Origin: an uncultured Campylobacter sp. | GTDB lineage: Bacteria > Campylobacterota > Campylobacteria > Campylobacterales > Campylobacteraceae | Assembly (NCBI RefSeq): GCF_938030685.1 | Contig: NZ_CALHHX010000112.1 | Coordinates: forward strand, 1 to 5,265 | Length of the DNA: 5,265 bases | Direction: 5' to 3' | Shown: positions 1-4,766 of the stretch, piece after piece | Numbering within the stretch: position 1 is the first letter of the stretch | How the letters are laid out: each line of letters opens with the position of its first letter | Program-made: the position numbers and the translations under genes | The notes under the pieces: generated by a model | Seen by the model: the letters and a program-made list of their open reading frames with translations, nothing else | Told to the model about the DNA's origin: nothing | Databases searched by the model: none

Positions 1-127
1 CGCGGTACAAGCTAAAAAATTCGCTCGCTACTATCGCTTCTGCTAAGCCCATCGGTACCGCCATAAATAAAATCAAATTCCACGGCTGATTTGCCATCAA
101 AAGTTCCATGTAATTCGTCATTGTCAT
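1..127 (-). CDS. Probable membrane protein, N-terminal fragment (runs off left edge)
   Basis: Only the first 42 codons are present; the gene continues past position 1. ATG at 127-125 is chosen because AAGGAG (138-133) lies five bases upstream. In-frame ATGs at 121-119 and 109-107 are less well placed. The peptide starts MTMTNYMELLMANQPWNLIL and continues with a hydrophobic stretch (about residues 16-34) interrupted by one acidic residue. This looks like a first membrane-spanning helix following a short polar N-terminus. There is no signal-peptidase site in the visible part. I do not recognise the family from this fragment; an integral membrane protein or permease of unknown role is the most that can be said. 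It is divergent from the lipoprotein gene and has its own promoter. Confidence 0.7.
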   Translation of the reverse strand, partial: MTMTNYMELLMANQPWNLILFMAVPMGLAEAIVASEFFSLYR

Positions 128-132
128 GTTTT

Positions 133-164
133 CTCCTTATTTTAGTTTAAAGGGCGCAATTATA
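133..164 (-). promoter_or_regulatory. Promoter and ribosome site of the left-edge gene
   Basis: On the minus strand a perfect TATAAT (164-159) is preceded by GC and by an A/T-rich stretch without a clear -35 box. This is the usual form of a sigma-70 promoter in Campylobacter. Transcription would start near position 152, giving a leader of about 25 bases that contains AAGGAG at 138-133. Confidence 0.65.
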
Positions 165-194
165 GCGGCTTTCGGTAAAAAATTTTAAAACAAT

Positions 195-226
195 AGATAA
201 GATTAAGTGCGCCTTTAATCTTATCT
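195..226. promoter_or_regulatory. Perfect 12-bp inverted repeat, candidate operator
   Basis: AGATAAGATTAA (195-206) and TTAATCTTATCT (215-226) are exact reverse complements separated by eight bases (GTGCGCCT). The repeat is A/T-rich and has no T-run on either side, so it is a poor intrinsic terminator. Its centre lies about 58 bases upstream of the predicted start of the left-edge transcript, a distance common for activator sites. I do not recognise the motif as a known Campylobacter regulator site; its regulatory role is an inference. Confidence 0.45.
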
Positions 227-405
227 TTCCGCAAAATGATTTGAACTGCATCTTAAAACTCGCTCACAAATATTAAATTTATCTCGCCTCGCACGCCGCC
301 CCTTCGTATCTAACGTGAAATTTAGAAAATTTATATTTGCAAATGCAGATACATTAAATTTATCCGAAACGCTTTAAATTCCGTAAAATTTCAGCTTCGC
401 AAAGA

Positions 406-431
406 TAGAATTACAAAATTTTTTAAAAGGA
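406..431 (+). promoter_or_regulatory. Candidate promoter and ribosome site of the lipoprotein gene
   Basis: TAGAAT at 406-411 is a near-consensus -10 box, and AAAAGGA (425-431) lies six bases before the ATG at 438. No -35 box is obvious. Transcription would start near 418, leaving a leader of about 20 bases. The -10 assignment is tentative because similar A/T-rich words are common here. Confidence 0.4.
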
Positions 432-437
432 TTTAGA

Positions 438-656
438 ATGAAAAATGTCCTATTGTTTGTCTGCGCGGCGCTGATTATATGCGGCTGTTCTAACTCGGAG
501 CATCCAGAGCCCGGCGTTTCGTATTGCAGCGAGCCTAAAATGGATGAAGCATCGCATCAAATGATTCAAATTTGCGGCGAAAGCGAGGAGCCGCAAATCG
601 AAAATATGCAGTGCAACGAAAACGGGCTTTGCTTCGGCAGCGCAAAAATCAGGTAG
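438..656 (+). CDS. Small cysteine-rich lipoprotein, function unknown
   Basis: The product has 72 residues. It starts with two charged residues at most (MKN), a hydrophobic core (residues 4-14) and a lipobox I-C-G-C with the acceptor cysteine at residue 17. It is therefore expected to be cleaved by signal peptidase II and lipid-anchored on the periplasmic side of the inner or outer membrane. The mature part is only about 56 residues, acidic (many Glu) and contains four further cysteines, at 30, 46, 59 and 65, which could form two disulfides. AAAAGGA upstream supports this start. I do not recognise a named family. It stands alone between a divergent gene and a long gene-free region, so the context gives no hint of its job. 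That it is a real gene rests on the signal peptide and the ribosome site. Confidence 0.75.
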   Translation: MKNVLLFVCAALIICGCSNSEHPEPGVSYCSEPKMDEASHQMIQICGESEEPQIENMQCNENGLCFGSAKIR

Positions 657-720
657 CTGAAGCTCCCGCAGACGCTAGCGCTAAATTTAACTATTTTAAA
701 GCCGAGCCGAATGCCCGCAT

Positions 721-743
721 AGCGCGGTCTAAGCCGCGCTTTA
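721..743 (+). terminator. Possible terminator after the lipoprotein gene
   Basis: AGCGCGG (721-727) pairs with CCGCGCT (734-740) around a six-base loop. The stem is G/C-rich and is followed by only three T residues before an A-run. It lies 64 bases after the stop codon. The weak T-tract makes it a moderate candidate. Confidence 0.4.
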
Positions 744-846
744 AAATTTAACCAGCAATTTAAATTTGGCTCCGCTTCACGCGCGCCGACGCATTTTATA
801 TATCTTGTTTTTACTGCGTCCGCCGATTGATCGAGCTGCTCTTGGC

Positions 847-872
847 GCGATGAAATTTTAAAATTTCATCGC
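847..872. repeat. 26-bp perfect palindrome
   Basis: The two 13-base halves, GCGATGAAATTTT and AAAATTTCATCGC, are exact reverse complements with no spacer. The core is the AAATTTTAAAATTT word common in this DNA, extended by GCGATG on one side and CATCGC on the other. A shorter inverted repeat, CGCCA (870-874) with TGGCG (879-883), lies next to it. No T-run follows. It could be a cruciform, a protein site or a by-product of local base composition. Confidence 0.6.
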
Positions 873-1018
873 CAAACATGGCGCGTAATTAGGATTTAAA
901 AGTAAGCGCGGCTCAAATTTCATAAATTTAAAATTTTAAAGCGACATGCGATTTAAAATTTCAGGTCTCTCACATGCTAGCGGTGCGAAATTTTACGTAA
1001 GCTCAAAATCCGCGCTAG

Positions 1019-1360
1019 AAGATTTCGTGCCGCTGCAAAATTTCTAGATCACCTCTGCTCAGTAGAATTTTTAGCAGTGCAGATGAGGACGCGAAATCTG
1101 CGCCGTGTAATCCCACGTGTATCGCACCATACAAATTTCTATGTCGTGCGCCCAAACACATAGCCTATCTCGCCACAAAATCGCTTGCGAAATGGCGCAG
1201 TATCCTTAGTCGCATAGCGCAGCGCAACCTTGCTCACTGCGTGGTCAAGATCCATAGCTGTAGTGCAAAATGGCGCAAAATTCTTTGCCGTGCGGTAGGA
1301 GTTCTCAGAGCAAAAAAGGCGCGGTATCCTCTACCGACGGTGCAAGTTTATAGTCTCTAA
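1019..1360 (+). other. Open frame of 113 codons with no start codon, possible gene remnant
   Basis: Reading from just after a TAG (1016-1018) to a TAA (1358-1360) gives 113 sense codons with no stop, but there is no ATG or TTG in frame. The only in-frame GTGs start at 1241 and 1340, and neither has a ribosome site. The peptide is rich in Cys, Arg, Lys and Ser and contains an internal AKWR repeat. I do not recognise it. It could be a decayed gene, an old repeat or chance. It is listed so that the open frame is recorded, not as a gene. Confidence 0.2.
1190..1337. repeat. Three degenerate copies of a ~24-bp unit
   Basis: Copy A (1190-1213), copy B (1268-1291) and copy C (1314-1337) share the form AAAWGGCGC followed by RR/AA and TATCCT-like sequence. 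A and C match at most positions, including GGCGC, one G, then GTATCCT. B keeps AAATGGCGC but diverges after it. The spacing is uneven (78 and 46 bases). The copies lie inside the methionine-free frame at 1019-1360, where A and B give similar peptides (AKWRSILSRI and AKWRKILCRA). Confidence 0.4.
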
Positions 1361-1588
1361 CTCGCACCTTAAAATTCCGCTTCAAACTCATTACTTAAAA
1401 TTTTGTCTAAAGAAAAATCACGTATGAGAAATTCCGCTTTATCTTTACGGCTTAAAATCTCGTACGGATTGCACCGAGCAAAATCTCGTCACTGCGCGAC
1501 GTAATCTTAAAATTTCAGCGGTGAGCTCGTAGCGATATTAAATTATGCTTCATTATTACGACTTAAATTCTATCACAAGCCCGCAGAT

Positions 1589-1801
1589 TTAAAATTTTAC
1601 TTCAAACGACGCCGTGAAATTTCTACCCTTCCTAGGTAGATATCTCTCGGTGCCTGCGCCGCTCGCACTTAGCGGCGACGCTATATCTTTGCCGATAGCA
1701 ATCCTCGCACAGGGCGCCTGCCACAGCGCGTAGAAAATAAAGCGCGCCGCCTGCTCGATTGCCGCCTCTAAAAATTTTAAGCGACCGCAAAATTTTAAAA
1801 T
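1589..1801 (-). other. Methionine-free 70-codon open frame, possible gene remnant
   Basis: On the minus strand, 70 sense codons run from after a TAA (1804-1802) to a TAA (1591-1589). There is no ATG. The middle section reads like protein, with an amphipathic stretch LEAAIEQAARFIFYALWQ and then Ala/Gly/Ser-rich sequence, and most codons there end in G or C as in the real genes nearby. It has no usable start and no ribosome site. It may be a fragment of a degraded gene or of a dispersed repeat; I do not recognise the family. Confidence 0.25.
1657..1677. repeat. G/C-rich hairpin
   Basis: CGCCGCT (1657-1663) and AGCGGCG (1671-1677) form a perfect seven-base stem with a seven-base loop. There is no T-run on either side, so termination is not supported. 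It falls inside the minus-strand remnant frame and may simply reflect its codons. Confidence 0.35.
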
Positions 1802-1903
1802 TTAAAAGCAACCTTTGATTAAGCCGATTTTTATAAATTTGGATTTGCTTTGTAGCAGCGCAATCTGGTGAGCAAGGCGCAACTATAAGTTACGCAGCTA
1901 GCT

Positions 1904-2320
1904 TTACGTCAGCTGCTTAAACATTTCGATCTGCTCCTTCGTAAGCTCGATCAAATCATCGTTTGCGTATTTAAGCGATGTCTCCAGACTTGCGATGAGC
2001 TCCTTACGGACGAAGCTCACGCTAAAAAGCGTCGCCCAAAATCGCGCTCCGCTGCCCGTGCTCGGATCTTCTAAGACCGCTCTAATCGCAGCTACCGCAG
2101 CAGCATCGTCCGCCGCGCCCAATACCTCGTCCACGAGCGGATATTCACCTGCGCCGTCGCCCTCGTTTAGCGAGCGCAAAAGCGGCTCAAGCGCTTCATC
2201 ACATGGATTATCACGCAAAAATTCCCGTACCGCGCGAAACTCTGCCGCGAGCTGATCCGAAAGCTGCGCAGGCATCGGCTGATGAAGTCTCAAAAAGTCT
2301 AATGCCGTTTGCTTGTCCAT
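1904..2320 (-). CDS. Small helical protein resembling HEAT-repeat family, function unknown
   Basis: The product has 138 residues, no signal peptide and no membrane segment, so it should be cytoplasmic. It is acidic and looks all-helical. The N-terminus (MDKQTALDFLRLHQPMP) is followed by a segment ending NPCDEALEPLLRSLNEGDGAG (39-58). After it come paired helices typical of HEAT-like repeats: VAAIRAVLEDP (76-86), SGARFWATLFSVSF (90-103), RKELIASLETSLK (105-117) and DDLIELTKEQIEMFKQL (121-137). From memory this resembles small HEAT-repeat proteins that occur in bacterial genomes, some as immunity-like proteins near toxins, but no toxin is visible here. AAAAGG (2332-2327) lies six bases before the ATG. 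It is a single-gene unit, with gene-poor DNA downstream and the haoCA terminator upstream. Confidence 0.75.
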   Translation of the reverse strand: MDKQTALDFLRLHQPMPAQLSDQLAAEFRAVREFLRDNPCDEALEPLLRSLNEGDGAGEYPLVDEVLGAADDAAAVAAIRAVLEDPSTGSGARFWATLFSVSFVRKELIASLETSLKYANDDLIELTKEQIEMFKQLT

Positions 2321-2326
2321 AAAATT

Positions 2327-2352
2327 CCTTTTAAATGATATGCGTGATTGTA
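2327..2352 (-). promoter_or_regulatory. Candidate promoter and ribosome site of the HEAT-like gene
   Basis: On the minus strand TACAAT (2352-2347) lies after GC and A/T-rich DNA, a near-consensus -10 box. AAAAGG (2332-2327) is the ribosome site. Because the haoCA terminator precedes it, the gene needs its own promoter and this is the best candidate. Confidence 0.5.
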
Positions 2353-2521
2353 GCTAATTTTGGATTGCAAAGAGATAAATTTACTCTAATTTATCAGCTA
2401 CTTCCGTCATAAATTCTCAATGATCTTAAATAATTAGACAGTGATTTTGTAGTGGCTTTTAGGGGCGATTTTCGATGGGCTTTGCGGATTACGAAATAAA
2501 ATTCTAAAATTTTATCCAAAT

Positions 2522-2550
2522 AAAAAAGCCCCCGCGAAGTGCAGGGGCTT
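2522..2550 (-). terminator. Strong intrinsic terminator of the haoCA operon
   Basis: Read on the minus strand, AAGCCCCTGC (2550-2541) pairs with GCGGGGGCTT (2535-2526) around a five-base loop. The stem has ten pairs including one G-U, and the right arm runs into a T-run of six (2527-2522). On the plus strand the G-U becomes a C-A mismatch and no T-run follows, so it acts on the minus strand. It lies about 50 bases after the haoA stop codon. Confidence 0.9.
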
Positions 2551-2598
2551 ACAAGCTTAATCTGTTTAGTCCGGCAGAATTTAGCAGACTAAGAAGGA

Positions 2599-3999
2599 TT
2601 ATTCCTCGATCTTGCCGGTTTTGATGCGGCGCTCGTAGATTTCGCGCATCTCTCTAATGTCGTTTTTGACCTCGAATACGCCGTGCCAATGCGAATAATC
2701 AGGTCCGCCCATTAGCGCGCCTTGGCGCATTCTGCGACCCTCGTGATGCCACGAAGTGTAATAAATACGCTGGAACGCATCCGCCCAAGGATCGTCTTTT
2801 AGAAGTTTCTTTTCCTTAAGCTCTTTTAGCATCTTAGTCGCTTCGTCGTTGTAAACGTTATATAGAAGTACCTGCTTATCGCCCACCTCAAAGAAATTAT
2901 TCGTGTGGGTGCTTGCGTGGCACTCTTTGCAGACTTGCTTCATCTCCGCACGCGCTGCCTCAGGACCGTTTAGGTTACCTGCCAAAGGATTGCCGACGTT
3001 TAACTTGCCGGTATTTAAAAACTCGCTTACCGCGGTCTCATTACCGCCGGTGCGTAGATTGCTCTTAGGCTGCCACAAATTCCACTTCAAGCGTTGAGAT
3101 ACGTTGTGAGTGGAGTTTAGATCGCCCACACCGCCGCTCATATGGCAGGTTGCACATGTAGGGGCGCGGTAGTCAGGAACCGCCCAAGTACCGGGAGCGC
3201 TATCGAATTTCCACTCATTGCTTTCAGCGTTAAATACGTGTCCGTGCATTGAGTTGTTGTAAATTTCGATATCCGGATGATCAGGTCCTAAGTGGCAAGA
3301 TGCGCAAGCAGCAGGCTTACGAGCTTCAGCAATCGAAAATTTATGACCCGAGTGGCATGATTTGCATCCGCCTACGCTACCGTCCGGATAAACCGTACCG
3401 ATGCCGTAAACGGGCCAGGTCTCTTTGGTAGGCTTGTTATGCTCATCCATTTTAACGACGCTACCGTGGCATTGAGAGCAGCCGGTAATATCAGGTGCAT
3501 GTTTAAGATCAGGGATATCACGTCCTTCGTAGTGATACATTAGATCAACTATTCCTTTGTTGGCTTGCATTTGCATAGCGCCTCTTGCGTGACCGCTGTT
3601 TTCAAACTCTTTAACCTCGTTGCTGTGGCATTTAGCACAGGTTTTAGGGCTAACTAGCACCGAAATATGATTATCTGTGTCTTTCGGATGCGGCTCTTTA
3701 GCTGCCATAGGGCTATCTGCTGGCTGCGAGTGGCAGTCGGTACAGCTAACGCCTACGTGAGCGTGGCGGCTCATCTTCCAATCCGCAACGACGCCCGGAG
3801 TTTTTTCGGCATGGCACTCGACGCAGCGTCTAGCTAGCGGCGTAAGCTGCCTATTTACCTTTAAATTCTTCGTAAGACTAACGTTTACGGAATTGCTTAC
3901 GTTCGCGTCCGACGCGGACATATTCGCATGCTGCGCGGGCATTTCTGCGAATGCAAACGATGCGATACAGGCTATTAAAATAGCGACTTTTTTTAGCAT
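2599..3999 (-). CDS. haoA: Octaheme cytochrome c, epsilon-type hydroxylamine oxidoreductase family (ammonifying nitrite/hydroxylamine reductase)
   Basis: A 466-residue periplasmic multiheme cytochrome. A Sec signal peptide (MLKKVAILIACIASFAFA) is probably cut after residue 18. Eight CXXCH heme sites lie at 59, 86, 121, 174, 212, 232, 282 and 357, and extra histidines that could be distal ligands occur at SRHAH (78-82), SGHARG (135-140), SMHGH (250-254) and WHH (417-419). The motif HLGPDHP after heme 6 matches the HAO family motif carrying the active-site Asp-His pair (D240, H241), by recall. The C-terminus has the family block PDYSHWHG (433-440) and no membrane anchor. Epsilonproteobacterial HAO proteins have been shown to reduce nitrite and hydroxylamine to ammonium with little hydroxylamine oxidation, and they lack the cross-linking tyrosine of the nitrifier enzyme; whether this protein lacks it needs an alignment. 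haoC lies ten bases upstream. A pentaheme NrfA is excluded by heme count. Confidence 0.92.
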   Translation of the reverse strand: MLKKVAILIACIASFAFAEMPAQHANMSASDANVSNSVNVSLTKNLKVNRQLTPLARRCVECHAEKTPGVVADWKMSRHAHVGVSCTDCHSQPADSPMAAKEPHPKDTDNHISVLVSPKTCAKCHSNEVKEFENSGHARGAMQMQANKGIVDLMYHYEGRDIPDLKHAPDITGCSQCHGSVVKMDEHNKPTKETWPVYGIGTVYPDGSVGGCKSCHSGHKFSIAEARKPAACASCHLGPDHPDIEIYNNSMHGHVFNAESNEWKFDSAPGTWAVPDYRAPTCATCHMSGGVGDLNSTHNVSQRLKWNLWQPKSNLRTGGNETAVSEFLNTGKLNVGNPLAGNLNGPEAARAEMKQVCKECHASTHTNNFFEVGDKQVLLYNVYNDEATKMLKELKEKKLLKDDPWADAFQRIYYTSWHHEGRRMRQGALMGGPDYSHWHGVFEVKNDIREMREIYERRIKTGKIEE

Positions 4000-4004
4000 T
4001 GCTT

Positions 4005-4012
4005 CTCCTTTA
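4005..4012 (-). promoter_or_regulatory. Ribosome site of haoA overlapping the haoC stop
   Basis: The stop codon TAA of haoC (4012-4010) forms the start of TAAAGGAG (4012-4005), the ribosome site of haoA, whose ATG lies five bases further on. The last A of the stop is the first base of AAGGAG. This arrangement favours translational coupling and matched production of the two subunits. Confidence 0.8.
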
Positions 4013-4567
4013 CTTGGTTTTGTTATTTTCTCGGTTGTATTTATCCCAATATTTGGTGATCTCTATACCCATATTTTTGTGGCCGACGTTTTCGTGGCAC
4101 TGCACGCAGGTTTTGCCGGTAGCGCCCGCGAAATAATCCCTATGCGCGAGCCAGGCTTTATTTACTTGATTATTCTGCTCTTTTAAATTTCGATGGCAGC
4201 TTAGACAGCCGCTTTCATAAACGAAATGATTTCGCTCCTTGCGTTTTTCTTGCCAATCGATCTTATCTGCGTCAGTAAAGACCGTCTTATAGACATCATT
4301 TGCGGAGGTCAGAGCTTTGGTCCAAAGATACATAAAGGTATTTTCATGAGAGACGTGACAGGCGACGCAATCGGCCTTGAAGCCTTGCGGATTATTGCCG
4401 CCGTGAACATCGTTGTGAAAGGCGTTTGCCATCGGCTGCATCGTATGACAGGACACGCAGAATTTATCGGTGCCCGTAAGGTGAACCATCTCCGCAATCC
4501 CAAGAGAAAGTATCATTCCTATAAGCACACAAGCGCCCACGAGCAGCACAAGAGTTTTCTTTTTCAT
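4010..4567 (-). CDS. haoC: Tetraheme cytochrome c, NapC/NrfH family menaquinol dehydrogenase
   Basis: The product has 185 residues. An N-terminal membrane helix (about 5-25) follows three lysines and anchors the protein with its heme domain in the periplasm. Four CXXCH sites lie at 37, 67, 121 and 154. The first is CVSCHTM, the CXXCHXM form whose methionine ligates heme 1 in NrfH. K84 and D91, in the block LWTKALTSANDVY, have the same seven-residue spacing as the Lys and Asp of Desulfovibrio NrfH that line the menaquinol site and cap heme 1 (recalled family knowledge). Length and heme number fit NrfH/NapC-type proteins of this size. It is expected to oxidise menaquinol and pass electrons to HaoA, encoded directly downstream. 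Without that neighbour it would be called NrfH; the partner makes haoC the better name. AAGGA (4577-4573) sits five bases before the ATG. Confidence 0.9.
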   Translation of the reverse strand: MKKKTLVLLVGACVLIGMILSLGIAEMVHLTGTDKFCVSCHTMQPMANAFHNDVHGGNNPQGFKADCVACHVSHENTFMYLWTKALTSANDVYKTVFTDADKIDWQEKRKERNHFVYESGCLSCHRNLKEQNNQVNKAWLAHRDYFAGATGKTCVQCHENVGHKNMGIEITKYWDKYNRENNKTK

Positions 4568-4635
4568 AGGTTTCCTTGATTTTAAAATTTCTTCGCAAAA
4601 TTTTTAGTATTTGATAATTCGAAAAGCAGTATTTT

Positions 4636-4641
4636 ATTATA
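4636..4641 (-). promoter_or_regulatory. Candidate -10 box of the haoCA promoter
   Basis: On the minus strand a perfect TATAAT (4641-4636) is preceded by a T-run and A/T-rich DNA without a clear -35, as usual in Campylobacter. Transcription would start near 4629, leaving a leader of about 60 bases. I see no convincing FNR-type (TTGAT-N4-ATCAA) or NssR-type (TTAAC-N4-GTTAA) site near it. Confidence 0.55.
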
Positions 4642-4704
4642 AAAAGATTAAAAACCGCTTATTTTCTAGCCTTTTGTTAAAATTTATTAAATGAAGATAA
4701 AATT

Positions 4705-4726
4705 TTAAACTAAGTTTTTAGTTTAA
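4705..4726. promoter_or_regulatory. 22-bp palindrome upstream of the fumarase -10 box, candidate operator
   Basis: TTAAACTAA (4705-4713) and TTAGTTTAA (4718-4726) are exact reverse complements around GTTT. The site ends five bases before the fumarase -10 box and so covers the -35 region, where a bound protein would block or position RNA polymerase. Its size is like that of CRP/FNR-family sites, but the sequence does not match FNR or NssR sites known to me. It could also be chance in A/T-rich DNA. Confidence 0.4.
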
Positions 4727-4731
4727 CGGAA

Positions 4732-4761
4732 TATAATCCATTAAAATTTCAATACAAGGAG
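4732..4761 (+). promoter_or_regulatory. Promoter and ribosome site of the fumarase gene
   Basis: A perfect TATAAT (4732-4737) with T-rich upstream DNA is a clear -10 box. Transcription would start near 4744. AAGGAG (4756-4761) lies five bases before the ATG at 4767, giving a short leader of about 23 bases. Confidence 0.7.
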
Positions 4762-4766
4762 AAATC

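Larger units (their letters stand above)
128..437. other. Divergent intergenic region
   Basis: This 310-bp gap separates the left-edge gene (minus) from the lipoprotein gene (plus). It holds a promoter for each gene and the inverted repeat at 195-226. Between about 228 and 400 I see only A/T-rich sequence with repeated AAATTT words and no ORF, RNA gene or strong hairpin. Confidence 0.6.
657..1903. other. Gene-poor region with palindromes and degenerate repeats
   Basis: About 1.25 kb without a convincing gene. No ATG-started frame of 60 or more codons exists on either strand, and I see no tRNA or rRNA. Short AAATTTT/AAAATTT words recur throughout (for example 853-866, 930-940, 1395-1403, 1587-1598 and 1788-1805), separated by G/C-rich stretches. 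The region holds a 26-bp palindrome (847-872), three degenerate copies of a GGCGC-containing unit (1190-1337), and a G/C hairpin (1657-1677). It also has two methionine-free open frames (plus 1019-1360, minus 1801-1589). The pattern fits decaying genes or dispersed repeats rather than active coding sequence, but this cannot be settled from the window alone. Confidence 0.6.

Noticed and set aside
141..150. Decamer TTTAGTTTAA shared with the fumarase palindrome (4717-4726)
   Set aside because: Only one arm is present here, it lies in the leader of the left-edge gene, and such a word can recur by chance in A/T-rich DNA.
946..1047. 33-residue ATG-started ORF on the plus strand
   Set aside because: There is no ribosome site, the sequence is not recognisable, and the following stop-free frame is different. 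It is too weak to call.
1190..1337. CRISPR-like array
   Set aside because: The repeat copies are degenerate and the spacings uneven (78 and 46 bases); no cas gene is present.
1424..1504. 26-residue ATG-started ORF on the plus strand
   Set aside because: There is no ribosome site and the peptide is short and basic, as expected from random sequence.
1894..1916. GCAGCT/AGCTGC inverted repeat over the stop of the HEAT-like gene, as a terminator
   Set aside because: The six-base stem has an 11-base loop, overlaps the last codons and has no T-run after it on the minus strand.
1995..2255. 86-codon plus-strand ORF inside the HEAT-like gene
   Set aside because: It is antisense to a gene with a ribosome site and protein-like sequence. 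Its own product is low-complexity Ser/Ala-rich, as expected for a shadow frame.
3893..4186. 97-codon hydrophobic plus-strand ORF across the haoA-haoC junction
   Set aside because: It is antisense to the haoA signal peptide and the haoC end; its hydrophobic look comes from the complementary codons.
4226..4579. 117-codon plus-strand ORF over haoC
   Set aside because: It is antisense to a gene with four CXXCH motifs and has no ribosome site or recognisable domain.
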